Source: Apostichopus japonicus
Lineage: Eukaryota; Echinodermata; Holothuroidea; Aspidochirotida; Stichopodidae
Reading direction: 5' to 3'
Length of the DNA stretch: 64,000 nucleotides
Assembly: GCF_037975245.1 (NCBI RefSeq)
Contig: NC_092580.1
Coordinates: forward strand, 16,814,001-16,878,000
Positions 50,955 to 61,590 of this stretch are shown here, piece by piece. Every line of letters begins with the position of its first letter. The first letter of the stretch is position 1. Made by a program: the position numbers and the translations under genes. Below the pieces are notes generated by a model that saw nothing but the letters and a program-made list of their open reading frames with translations, had not been told where the DNA came from and searched no databases.

Positions 50955-51500
50955 AAGGATGCCACCTACCGTGTACAGGCAGAGGTGACTGCTGGCAGGA
51001 GAGCCCAAATGTTAACCACAGCAAAATTTGTGAAAACTTTTTCAACATGTTTAGACTGCCTTGCAAAGTACTACAGTGGAAATCATTCACATTGCCCAAA
51101 GAATTCATTTGCACGCAATAGATGCAGGAAGTACAAATTTCCATTTATGCCAAATGCTGCAAAGGATTCTCTGCTAATACTACACCCTGGCAGCACAAAA
51201 CTTAACAAAATACTTGAGACACGCACCTGCAGCAAACAATTATGGTCCACTCGTTTTGAGACTTCCACTGAATAAGAGAGGCAGTCACTGTTGTCAAGGT
51301 GACCGATCCAAAATGTAGCACCACATTTTCACGCAACAGTCAGTACAGGGACCACAGTGCCATACACATCACAAATAATGGGCCTGGAGAGTCCATAGCC
51401 AGGAAGATGGAAGCTGCAGGATTAAAGATGAGCTCAAAATAGTCCATGTATCCAGACTCTGAAACAGATGCAAAGAAAGCAGTAATATGATCAATTACAT
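50955..51500 (+). pseudogene. Mutator-like transposase remnant, copy B (C-terminal part)
   Basis: The frame at 50985-51275 encodes VKTFSTCLDCLAKYYSGNHS, HCPKNSFARNRCRKYKF and KQLWSTRFETSTE. After a stop, SRNSQYRDHSAIHITNNGPG follows (about 51340-51390). The Cys/His-rich C--C-(n)-H-HC segment and the SRN----IH--NNGPGxS segment match the C-terminal half of the transposase family. Confidence 0.6.
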
Positions 51501-52145
51501 AAGAGAGGCAGAGTTATGCTTAATGGGTGCAACGGAAAGAAGAAGGAGTCACAAGGTACAAGATCCAGGCCATGAGCCCTGTTCAGCAAAAATGCCAGAT
51601 GACCAAAATGGTGGAAAGATATCTGCATCCTAATTACTTACATGTAAGATCCCAGTAAAGGTCAAGTGCCTATGGAAAGATGCTGATGGAAAGGTGTGTA
51701 AAGGGTTCAGTAGTACAATGGCTGCAGCTACTCATTATGAAACAGAGAACCTGTTAGACCAAGCACACCTAAACAGCTAGGTCACTCTGCAGAGCACTGA
51801 TTACAGCAGTATTCTACTCTGAATGGTTCCTGCAAAAACTGTGACTAAGAAGCACTTAATTGATACAAAAGCACTTTGCAGAGGACTTGACCTATCGTTT
51901 ATAGGCAGAGGTGACTGCTGGCAGGAGAGCCAATGCAATATTGTCAAAACTTTATCAACATGTTTAGAATGCCTTGCAAAGTGCTTCAGTGGAAATCATT
52001 CACATTGCCCAAAGAATTCATTTGGATGCAATAGAGGCAGGAAGTACAAATTTCCAATTTTGCTAGCATGTACGTGTTTTCTCTTATGCCTATATATTTC
52101 CATCAACTTCATGCTCCAGTACTCCTGTTTCAAGGAATTATAATC
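51501..52145 (+). pseudogene. Mutator-like transposase remnant, copy C
   Basis: From 51501, about 640 bases parallel copy A: GGTGGAAAGATATCTGCATC, then the ACTCATTATGAAACAGAGAA block, then the 51823-52143 frame with VTKKHLIDTK and VKTLSTCLECLAKCFSGNHS. Multiple stops and frame changes. Confidence 0.6.
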
Positions 52146-53599
52146 ATACCAAAGGTTCTATGGACACATATTAAGAAATCACTGATCACAATAAATTCCA
52201 TTCCAACCCCATAGCCTCACGCACACACACATCTAATCAAATACACACATGTACTATTCAAAAGCCATTATTTCCTATTCACAGTTGGTTTGGTCTACCA
52301 AACATACTCAGAAACTTTTCTACAAAGACCACGAGGCACAGAGCTCACACAAGAAATTTTAAACAAGGAATTATATTTTATCCAGCCCAGACACAATAGC
52401 ATCTGCAAATAAACATTACTTACTACAGGATTAGCTCCAGGTATGGCTGTCTTTCCCAGGAACGGTACTTCTCCAATGAACACCCCGCTGCCTCTGAGTA
52501 GTGGGCTGATGAGGGATAACTGTGTGGTGATGAAACAAAGGGTATAACATCAAAGAAAGTCCTCACTCAATAAATATACCTTTGTAGGTAATTGATGGAC
52601 AAAATTTAATAAACCACTTATGTTCCCCTTGTGTTAGTCTTATATTCATTTGACTACAAAAGACTCATTCAGATAATACCATGCCAGTGAACAGCATCTC
52701 AGAGAAAGTGACCACTGGTTATGGGAACCTAAATTTAAATCATGGATCAATCAATACTAGACTCTACTGTAGCAGACAAATACACTCTGCCTGTATCCTG
52801 AATATTGTTATTTTAAAATAGTCCTCAATAATTCAGATTTCAGAGCAGCTAACTCATTTTGAGCTGTTGGGCAATTAAATAATGTGAGTTTACAGTATTA
52901 AAATGTTTACCTATGTTAGACTCACTCACCAAGTAAATCCTGCTAAGTAGTGAAACAGGGTCTGTATAATATATCTTCTTTCTCTGTCATTAGGCATTCT
53001 TTCTGCTATTAGCCTTCCTTCAAGCACTAGTGACATCCTTGGAATCTCAAATTTGTTTGGCAATTGTTCCCTATTTGATGGAAAACAAACAAAACACAAC
53101 GTTGATTCCTCAAAGTTTCAACTTATTATATATAGTTTCTATGATTCATTTAATGAAATTTTATTTTGACTGAAGTATGGTGAGTAAAAGTAATAAAGTG
53201 TTTTTCTGTTAAGAAGACTTCAAACAGATGTTGGACTTCTGCAAATGTTTCTGAGTCAATTAAAATGTATCACACATAGACACACAACATTCAATGCTCA
53301 ACCATTCACTGAATATTAATTGCCTTGGTAAAAGTGGTCTATGGTAGCAAATGCCCATTAAATGCCTGATGTTCTCCTGTTGCTTTTTGGCAATTTTCCT
53401 GAAGGAGAACACTTGAGTTGGATTGATATAGATGCTAATAGAAGTATGCCACCTACAGTAACGGTTGAAATTTTAACCTCTTTTAATGATAGTCTGAAAA
53501 GTCATGAAAACCAGAATATACACCATTTTTGTTTATCTGTATTGTGTGACTCTTCATATGGTGACCATATTCTTGATGCCCGCCTTGAGAGCTAGGCCT

Positions 53600-55090
53600 A
53601 TTGACCTACTGTATGTTACTGTAGACTGTAGTGGTGACTACCATCAAAACTGTGTCCACTTCCAAGTATCAAACCAACCCACGTATTTCCATCTCAATTT
53701 TTCTGACATGAAGATTTCATGAATTTATGACTTGGAAAATATAATGTAAAAGAAGATTACAAGTTTTTATATGCAAGTGATGGTGGCCTCCTCCTCCCCT
53801 AATAGCCACCTCAGTTCCTCTCCATTTTGTTATTTTATTTTAATTCTTTGTACATTTGATGTCAAACATCACAGGTTAAATAGAAAGCTAAACATACTTC
53901 TTATAACCTTATACACCTTATATCCTTATAAATCAAACATAACCTTATACAATTTTTATAGTCTTATAAAAGTTGTGATGCTATGGCCGGCTCCTCTTTT
54001 ATACATACCCATGAAACAAACTTACCCTGGTCCTTCCTAGGAAAAGCTGTCTGAACACCAGTACAATGCTAATGTGGCTATCACTGAAAGCCTAGGCCTA
54101 TATATATTTTTTAAATGCACTAGGCCTAGGCCTAAGTAGCCTTCAGAAGTACAAGAATGTGTATACGTAATTATACAAAAATACATGAAGGGCAATCAAA
54201 CAAACTTATCATGGCCCTTGCTCTGAAAAGCTACCTGAACACCAGTACTATCCTTAAATGGATGTTACAAAAACGATGGCCCAATATAAATTAAATGCAC
54301 TACGCAGAATTCAGCAGTACACAATGTGTATATGTAATTAGCATGCAATACACTACACCTCGCATACCTAACTACAGTACAGAAAATTGGTCGCGAGGGT
54401 AGCCATTTTCGTATATCTAACATGTAGCTGTCATGAGTCATAGCCAATCTGCTACAAAACAGACTTGGAGGCGGGGCTTAATCATCAAAAACGGACCTTT
54501 TTACTAAAAGTAGGGGCGGCAGCTCAGTGTTGTTTTAAGAAAGAAAAATCATTTAAACATCAAATAAAGCAAATAAAAGCCATAAAATTCCATATACAGC
54601 TAGTAAAATTCTTATTAATACCTTACCTGTAAACAACAAATGAAAGTTTAAAATGTTAATAAAATATATAATACATAGGACCCTATCTTAGACGATACCA
54701 CTGTTGAAAGACAATTCTATTCTATTCTCTTTCATAAACATTAAACCGCAGATAACAAACCAATCGCTGAGAAGTAATATGTCACGTGCCCATAATAAAC
54801 CATAGACATCGAATAATAATTAACAAATGAGCAGGAAAACGTGGGCAAAAGTTCCCTACAAAAAAGTTTTGGAGCGTGTGCAAAAAAGGTCTGCCAAAGT
54901 GTGTTTTCAGCCCGATTTGGACATACATCGGTGAAAAAGTCATAGAATGAGATACAATTCTGGAATAAAAAATAGTAACTTTTGTTGGTCTATATGATAT
55001 ATTCTTGCTCTGGAAATTCCAGAGAAAAAGAACTTTGTTTGAAGATGCTGAAAATTTTTTAAGAGAAGAGAGTCCCACTTACTGTTACAA
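53600..55090. repeat. Spacer with a two-copy direct repeat (about 54001-54355)
   Basis: Two degenerate copies of about 180 bp share AAACAAACTTA, CTGAACACCAGTAC, AAATGCACTA and AATGTGTATA. A CCAAT-like AGCCAATC and a GGCGGGGC patch lie at 54440-54480, but no transcript structure follows. The 54500-55090 part shows nothing else. Confidence 0.5.
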
Positions 55091-55415
55091 TATCTCTATA
55101 CATGTAATGTATTGAGATAAAAATGTACTTGTAACTTTGGCACTGCTTTTCAAAGGCAGTTTTTCAGATTTGGGGGCAAAGCATGCCCAGGAATGCTTCG
55201 TACTGTGACCAGATCTTTAACAGGGTGCTGTTCAAACAACGTTTCAAAGGTTTTGAAGTCGATCATATTGACTAGTTTCTCAGAGTTGCCTTAAATCAGT
55301 CTTTGAGCAGCTATTCAACTGCTTACGAACAAAACTAGTAAATAGGTAACTGGAAACTTGTTTCAAGGATAAAACTGATTATTATTGACAGGAATGGGTA
55401 GAAGGAAAGGCATGT

Positions 55416-56910
55416 TTGGTAGGTTTTGTATCTATTTTTGGTATGGATAACAACAAAAGTGAGCTCTTGCCCCTCTATAAAGTTTTACACCAAAGTAGCA
55501 AACCTGGCAGGAATCCCTCAGAACTAAACATTGCATTGCAGTTAGGCTTGCATCAGACATCGATCAGCTCTAGTCCAGCTCATAGATTGCTCAGCAGCAT
55601 CTGTCTTCCAAGTCCTGCTGTCTGTACACTACAAAAATCAGCCAACCAGTTTGGTCCTGTAATGAAATAAATTAATGAAAATGATAAGGTCAAAAGGGGG
55701 TGTAATAAAGTAGACATTGTAACAGCCTGGCCTCTCCAAAGACTCTCCAATTTTTGCAGAATATGACTGTCAATATAATAACCCTCTGAGTAATGCAAGA
55801 ATTAAAGACTCCATTTGTTCCTGCAAGCCAATGCAGAGATGTAATTGTTGAGAATATCACCATGGATAAATTTGTTATTGGTTACCATCAGTCACAAGTT
55901 GTGCTTAATAGATGAAATGAAAAGAAGGGGTCTCAAGGTACAATGTCCAGGCCATGAGGGCTGTTCAGCTAAGATGCCTATATCGAAGTTTACCAAAATG
56001 GTGGAAAGATATCTGCATCCTAATTACTGTGACTAGGAAGCACTTGATACAAATGCGCTTTGCAGAGGACCTACCATGTACAAGCAGAGGTGACTGCTTG
56101 CAGGAGAGGCCTAAAATACAACCACTGCAAAAGTGTGAAAACTTTATCAACATGTTTAGACTGCCTTGCAAAGTACTTCAGTGGAAATCATTCACATTGC
56201 CCAAAGCATTTATTTCTATGCAAGAGGGGCAGGAAGTACACATTACCATGTATGCCAAATGCTGCAAAGGGTTCTCTGCTAATATCCCACACTAACAGCA
56301 GGAAGCTAAAGAGACTTGAGACACGCACCTGCAACAAACAATTATGGTCCACTCGTTTTGAGGCTTCCACTCAAAAGGAGAGGCAGTCAATGTTGTCAAG
56401 GTGACGGATCCAAAAAGTAGCACCACATATTCACGCAACAGTCAGTACAGGGACCACAGTGCCATATACATCACAAATAATGGGCCTGGAGAGTCCATAG
56501 CCAGGAAGATGGAAGCTGCAGGATTAAAGGTGAGCTCAAATAGTCCATGTATCCAGACTCTGAAACAGATGCAAGATGCAAATAATGGACCTGGAGAGTC
56601 CATAGCCATAAAGATGGAAGCTGCAGGATTAAAGGTGAGCTCAAATAGTCCATGTATCCAGACTCTGAAACAGATGCAAGATGCAAATAATGGACCTGGA
56701 GAGTCCATAGCCAGAAAGATGGAAGCTGCAGAATTAAAGGTGAGCTCAAATAGTCCATGTATCCAGACTCTGAAACAGATACAAAGAAGAAAGTAATATG
56801 ATAAATTACACAAGAGAGGCAGAGCATACAGATGGAGGAGAGCATATCTCAGAGAGAAAAAGTACAAGCTACATGGTAGAACTAAAAACATAAACCAGTC
56901 CGGTGTCTAT
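55416..56910 (+). pseudogene. Mutator-like transposase remnant, copy D (longest)
   Basis: The most continuous copy. The N-terminal piece (55416-55670) contains SELNIALQLGLHQTSISSSP and LQKSANQFGPV. The middle is at about 55845-56060 (VERYLHPNY). The frame at 56060-56404 has VKTLSTCLDCLAKYFSGNHS and KQLWSTRFEASTQ. The frame at 56401-56796 has SRNSQYRDHSAIYITNNGPG. Order and motifs match the Mutator-like transposase family from N- to C-terminus. At least two frameshifts and a stop separate the parts. The C-terminal part carries a 105-bp in-frame triplication. Confidence 0.7.
56476..56790 (+). repeat. 105-bp in-frame triplication in copy D
   Basis: Units start at AATAATGG at 56476, 56581 and 56686 (period 105 = 35 codons). 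Each encodes NNGPGESIA-KMEAA-LKVS and SNSPCIQTLKQMQDA, so the frame stays open through all three. Copy B (about 51376) has only one unit. The opposite strand is also open, as expected for a repeat. Confidence 0.92.
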
Positions 56911-57044
56911 AAAGAGATCAACTGATTCATGACCACAGTTACTCTAGGATGAAAAACCACACTGATGATGAAAATGGCAATATTTATCAGTCATGCCAGT
57001 AATTTGTAAACTATCCACTCTCACTGTGATGATCTAAAACAGCT

Positions 57045-57125
57045 TCACTCACTAAGGAAAGCTTAAGCAATCGGACTGGTGACCATGACCTTGGCAAGTA
57101 CCATCAAACTTGCTAGACCCTTTCC
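57045..57125 (-). pseudogene. Fragment of zinc-binding His-Me endonuclease-like domain
   Basis: Minus-strand translation gives KFDGTCQGHGHQSDC, the C-terminal zinc-binding end (C-GHG--P-C-like) of the domain that is more complete at 58250-58650. It is truncated by the junction with the next duplicated block. Confidence 0.4.
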
Positions 57126-57639
57126 TTTCCATCAGCATGGCTGACATCTACTGCATGTCTAAGTTGTTCTTGGGTCCATAGCATGTGTTTAAAGCACAGT
57201 CCCTCAGTTTGGTGCTAGTTAGCCCCTCTGGTGGGACAGATGTTCCTGTCTGACAGGAAACTTGACACACAAGTTGGCCTACTTCCCTCTAAAACTTTGA
57301 TCACACTCAGCATCCAGTAATCATTAGCACTTAGCTGTGGCCCTGAAATGAGAGAAAAATACACTTGTTACTTTGGCACTGCTTTTAAAGGCATTTTTTT
57401 TTAGATTTCAGGGCAAAACATGCCCAGGAATGAAACAATGTTTCAAATGTTTTGAAGATGATCATATGGAATAGTTTCTCAGAGTTGTTTCGTATCATTC
57501 TTTGAGCAGATATTCAACTGCTTACAAACAAAACCAGTGAATAGGTCACAAGAAACTTGTTTTAAGGATAAAAACTGATTGTTATTGACAAGACTGGGTA
57601 GAAGGATAGGCATGTTTGGTAAGTTTTTTATCTCTTTTT

Positions 57640-58130
57640 GGTATGAATGAATTTGTGGGATTTAGTTGTGTTTGGATGCACTCTCTGTAGCAACAAAGGT
57701 AAGCTCTTGCCCCTATATAAAGTTTTAAACCAAAGTAGCAAACCTGGCAGGAATCCCTCCGAACTAAACATTGCATTGCAGTTAGGCTTGCACCAGACAT
57801 CGTTGAGCTCAAGTCCAGCTCATAGATTGCTCAGCAGCATCTCTCTTCACAGTCCTATTGTCAGTACACTTCAAAAGTCAGCCAACCAGTTTGGACCTGT
57901 AAAGAAATGAATGAAAATGATATGGCAGAAAAGGGGTATATAAAGGAGACACTGCAACAGTGTGAAAACTGGTCCATGTATCTGGACTCTGAAACAGATG
58001 CAAAGAAAACAGTAATATGATAAATTAAATAAGAGAGGCAGAGAATACTGAAGGAGGAGAGCACAAACTCAGAGAGAAAATGTACAAGCTGCATAGTAGA
58101 ACTAAAAACATATACCAGTCCAGTATTTAT
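57640..58130 (+). pseudogene. Mutator-like transposase remnant, copy E (internally deleted)
   Basis: The N-terminal block (57647-57910: SELNIALQLGLHQTSLSSSP, LQKSANQFGPV) is joined near 57960 directly to the C-terminal tail block (CCATGTATCTGGACTCTGAA onwards). The middle of the gene is deleted relative to copy D. Confidence 0.65.
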
Positions 58131-58249
58131 AAAAAGATCAACTGATTCATTACCACAGTTACTTTAGGGTAAAAAACTACACTGATGATGAAGATGGCAA
58201 TATTTATCTGTCATGCCAGACTAAGTCATATCCACTCTCACACTGTGAT

Positions 58250-58650
58250 GAGCTAAAACATTATCACTCACTCAGGGCAGCAAGCAATCTGGCTGGTGAC
58301 CATAACCTTGGCAAGAACCATCAAACTTGCAAGACCTTCTGCTGTTGTTTACACTGCGAGATTCTGCTGAGAGATGTGACACCTACACTCATTGGCTGTT
58401 GTGGCATATGTCAAATGATTTGGTGCTTAATATTTGTTTCCTTTCATAATACTTTAAAGAGCATATGCCAGAATGTGGACCCTGATGGCTCTTCTCTTAG
58501 CTACCAGTGATGGCATTGTGAGGATAATGCCATATGCTGTTGCCCCTGGCTTACTGATGGTGTAGGCACCTGTCCACATTCTGCATTCCTTGGTGGGGCT
58601 GATGTGTGTTTTTGCCAACTTTTCATTTATGTCACCAGCCCATGCCATCC
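58250..58650 (-). pseudogene. Degenerate zinc-binding His-Me/HNH endonuclease-like domain
   Basis: The minus-strand frame 58666-58454 encodes TKECRMWTGAYTISKPGATA, YGIILTMPS and AIRVHILAYAL. After a frameshift, SFDICHNSQ, VSHLSAESRSVNNSRRSC and KFDGSCQGYGHQPDC follow. The order CxxWTG--YG---(R)-VH-LAY-L, then (S)(H)-CHN, then HL--E---VN--R--C----C-G---xPxC is the layout of the zinc-binding loop homing-endonuclease (His_Me finger) family. The catalytic His position in the S-H-x-CHN motif is Asp, and there are two stops, so it is dead. Confidence 0.55.
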
Positions 58651-58659
58651 AAGCTTGGT

Positions 58660-59570
58660 CTGACATTGTAAAGAAGGTGTGATCTTTCCAGTTCCAAATA
58701 TGTTACTGTATATTGGCCTATGCTTATTATGAATGCAGCTTGGGGCCCAACGCAGCTGATTCTTAAACCACATTGAGTAGTAATGTATGCTTTTAAAGTT
58801 CCGACTGTCGCTTTTACTCTGCTTGGTACACTATATAAAAGTAGGCTACTCACTAAATGAACAACTTCAGTCCCCCAGGTTTCAGTTGTTCTATAGCCTG
58901 ACATTAAAATGAGTGGCTCCTTATACCATCCTTTACTTTCACTACTAGGCTATACATCTCAGTAGTAGACAGCTCAAACAACAGACACAGGTGGAACAAG
59001 GCTCATAGAGACTAAAAAAGATGTTCTCATATTGGTCTTTGAAACTTTTCCTGAAGGAGAACACTTGGGACGGATTGATATAGACGCTTATAGGAGTATG
59101 CCACCCTATGGTATTACAATTTAAATCTTAACCAATCCCACAATATGGTCTCTTTATTCATATCTTCTCAATGGGAACCCCATCAAACCTTAAAGCACAA
59201 AATTAGAAAAGGTTCGTATCCCTCTTATATTCACTGTTGTACATTTTGGTGGTACAACACCAAACTGCTACAACCAAGTAGAAATGTCAATTCAGAAATA
59301 TCTGTACACCCATATGTAGGGTCAGTGCTAGTTTGATTTCACACTGATATTACTGTCAGTGTGACAATGCTAAACAGCAGCTCTCATATTGCGCTTCAAT
59401 GAAAAAAAAACAGCTTAAGAAAATGTAGTGATACAACAGTTTTGAGATGTTGCAGCAACGAATGTGTTAATCATTATAATTTAGAGATAATATTTTACTA
59501 ATTTTCAATTTTGCTTTCAAGTGAAAGTTCAATTTATACTACATATAATTTTCTCTTCTCATGCATCTGA
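58660..59570. other. Boundary of the duplicated mosaic
   Basis: A last piece of block Q (CTGAAGGAGAACACTTGGGA, AGGAGTATGCCACC) is at about 59045-59105. The rest is unassigned. Confidence 0.45.
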
Positions 59571-59577
59571 ATCCTCA

Positions 59578-60420
59578 CTACTCTCTCCTTAACTTCCTAT
59601 CTGGAATGACTACTCGTTGTGTCGGACGTTGTTGGGATGTCCCGTGCTTCGGAAGTTGATTGGCAACTATCCTCTTGTCGTGCAAGTTGAAAATAACACT
59701 GCTTATATAGTTGGGTGGCTCCATAACTGTTAGCAGTGATTCATGGAAACTGTATAGTGAACCTTCACTGTCAGATAAGCTACATGTACTATTTGGTGAG
59801 TGTAAGTCTGTGACATTTGTTGACGATATGAACTCTGAGGTGATGGGTATTACTTTCACTTTTCCTCTTTGAGGTAGCTGAGAGGTTTCCACATCTGTAA
59901 CCTATGCCATCATCCCATTCTTTATCATAGAGTTGAAATTTGATTCTTCTTGAATATAAAACTTTTTCCTTTAAAGTTGCTAACTCTTCATTTATTGCTG
60001 TTCTTTAATGGTGATGTGATAGATGGCCATTGCGAGGAGAACATGAATACTGACTACTGTAAGTGTTCAGGACAATAACTTCTATTTCAAACTTTGTTCT
60101 AAAAATCCAGTTAATCATTTTGAAGAAGCCATTCATAGAGTAAAATATTACTGCATTTTTACCTTTCAACAAACGATCCATTACGTCTAATTTGTCTTTG
60201 CTGCACTTCTCAAGTGCAAAGATGTATAAAGTTGCAGGGTCTGGCATAATTATTATTGAGTGACAATGCTGGCTGTTTGAGATGCTGTACAGTCTGATGA
60301 AAAAGAAAATGAATGAGATTACAGCACATTCAAATATATTTGTGCTCTTCACTGCACATTCAGCTAGTAATGTTGTTGTTTGAACAACAAAGTTGATTTT
60401 ATCAATATCTATAGACATCT
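59578..60420 (-). pseudogene. Decayed minus-strand gene remnant, unassigned (possible SAMD3-like N-terminus)
   Basis: Two minus-strand frames: 60418-60005 (137 codons, ALEKCSKDKLDVMDRLLKGK) and 59892-59578 (104 codons, starting with SQLPQRGKVKVIPI). Just upstream of the second, in a shifted frame, is FQLYDKEWDD. FQxxDxEWDD...LPxxxxVKVI resembles the N-terminal segment of multi-copy SAM-domain-protein-3-like genes of aquatic animals. The match is short and frame-broken, so the assignment is tentative. Confidence 0.3.
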
Positions 60421-60598
60421 ACAGCTCAAAATACTCTTGATGAAACTTATACTTAATCACTACATAGCTCTTAGCATCAACTTTGTATAATGGCAAAGTA
60501 CAGTGATGAACAAACTCTGGCTTTCTTACAATCACTGTTTTGTTTGACTCTACAACAGTATGCATGGCAATCCCTGTCAAACAGTCAGTGTCCATTTC

Positions 60599-61500
60599 TT
60601 ACACAATGAAGTAGCACTTAGAAAGGTGAAGGGAAAAAAAAACAGTTTGAAATAAAATATTAGATTTAAAGTTAGCTCTATCACAATAGTCCATCAAAAT
60701 ATCTGGATTCCTAGACAAACGTCCACGAACCCCAAGAGCTAAAATATCATCACTTAGCAACAAAGACTGCAAGGTATCTACTATATTCAAATGTTTCTTT
60801 TTCTCCACTCCACATACATTAAGTCCAAGACAAATTTGCAGTGGTTCAACTATTGTCACAAAAAAGTTTCATGGTGGCACTCACTAGCCATATGATCAAT
60901 AGCTTCATAAAGTTTGTTTTTCTTCAAAACTTCCTGAATGTGTGGACAGTCTTTCATATCAACCCAATTCTACTACATAATATATACAGGTAACGGCTCA
61001 ATCTCTTTCAATGTCAAGAAGATTTGAGGCAAAAAAGTTCTTATATTCATTAGAAACTATATCTAAAATTGTTCTGGGTAACTTTTGAAGTTCCCCAATT
61101 TCATTATATGCATTGCATATGGATATATATAATGATTTATGTGCTGATTTGACAAGTGGGAACCTGGATCACTCATATGTCAGCTCCATATTCTGGAATA
61201 TCAGAATCATTATCTTCACTACTGATGGGAATTTGCATGCCCACATCATTCCTCATAGCTAGAGTTGCACCCATATTACAGTTGTTATGAACCCTTTGCA
61301 GATGTTTCTAGAATGAGTCAACTCTATATTGTAACTCTTCTCACAACTGTTTATTCCAAATCTATGAGAAAAGTTTTGCTCATGTAAGTGAATGAGCTGT
61401 AAATGTTCCAAAAGTTTAATGAACTTTCCTGTCCAACACTGTACATACCACATTTTTTGCCTTAACATGTATAACTCCATCTGTTTTCTGCCATACTGCT
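60599..61500 (-). pseudogene. Decayed multi-copy zinc-finger family gene
   Basis: Minus strand, N to C: 61480-61330 encodes FIKLLEHLQLIHLHEQNF and FGINSCEKSYNIE, a C2H2-like H---L-HE-NF--xCGINGC--xY pattern with a lost Cys. Then come KSLYISICNAYNEIGELQKL (about 61130) and CPHIQEVLKK (about 60945). Last, at 60859-60599, are VEPLQICLGLN, HLNIVDTLQSLLLSDDIL and ILMDYCDRANFKSNILF. The VEP--I-LG, L-(T/S)LL---DIL and DYCD---FK-N-LF series is that of a multi-copy family of unknown function in marine animal genomes. Frame breaks between the pieces show it is dead. Confidence 0.55.
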
Positions 61501-61590
61501 TCTGTGAGAAACGGTCTACTGCAAACCTGCATTGCTGTACTGTAAAGAAAGTAGATAATTGGAAACCTGATTATGAGTAGGGCTCACTAA

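Larger units (their letters stand above)
46181..59110 (+). repeat. Mosaic of direct duplications of a decayed MULE-bearing element
   Basis: Ordered blocks recur. Block P (TTACTTCAGATTTCAGAGCA) is at 46182, 50344 and near 52828; block Q (CCATTCACT, GTGGTCTATGGTAGCA) at 46640, 50800 and 53300; block R (TTTGGCACTGCTTTT) at 47337, 55136 and 57370. A block with CCTGGCAGGAATCC is at 48669, 55504 and 57745; a block with GGTGGAAAGATATCTGCATC at 49162, 51611 and 56001; a block with CCAATGAACACCCC at 49987 and 52474. Neighbouring copies are spaced about 2.2-2.5 kb, or about 4.2 kb where a 904-bp insertion and extra sequence are included. Confidence 0.85.

Noticed and set aside
54440-54480. CCAAT/GC-box promoter
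   Set aside because: Two short motif matches without any downstream exon or conserved start; treated as chance.
56442-56891. 149- and 124-codon minus-strand frames
   Set aside because: They are shadows of the 105-bp in-frame repeat; the + strand frame matches the transposase family and the minus frames match nothing.
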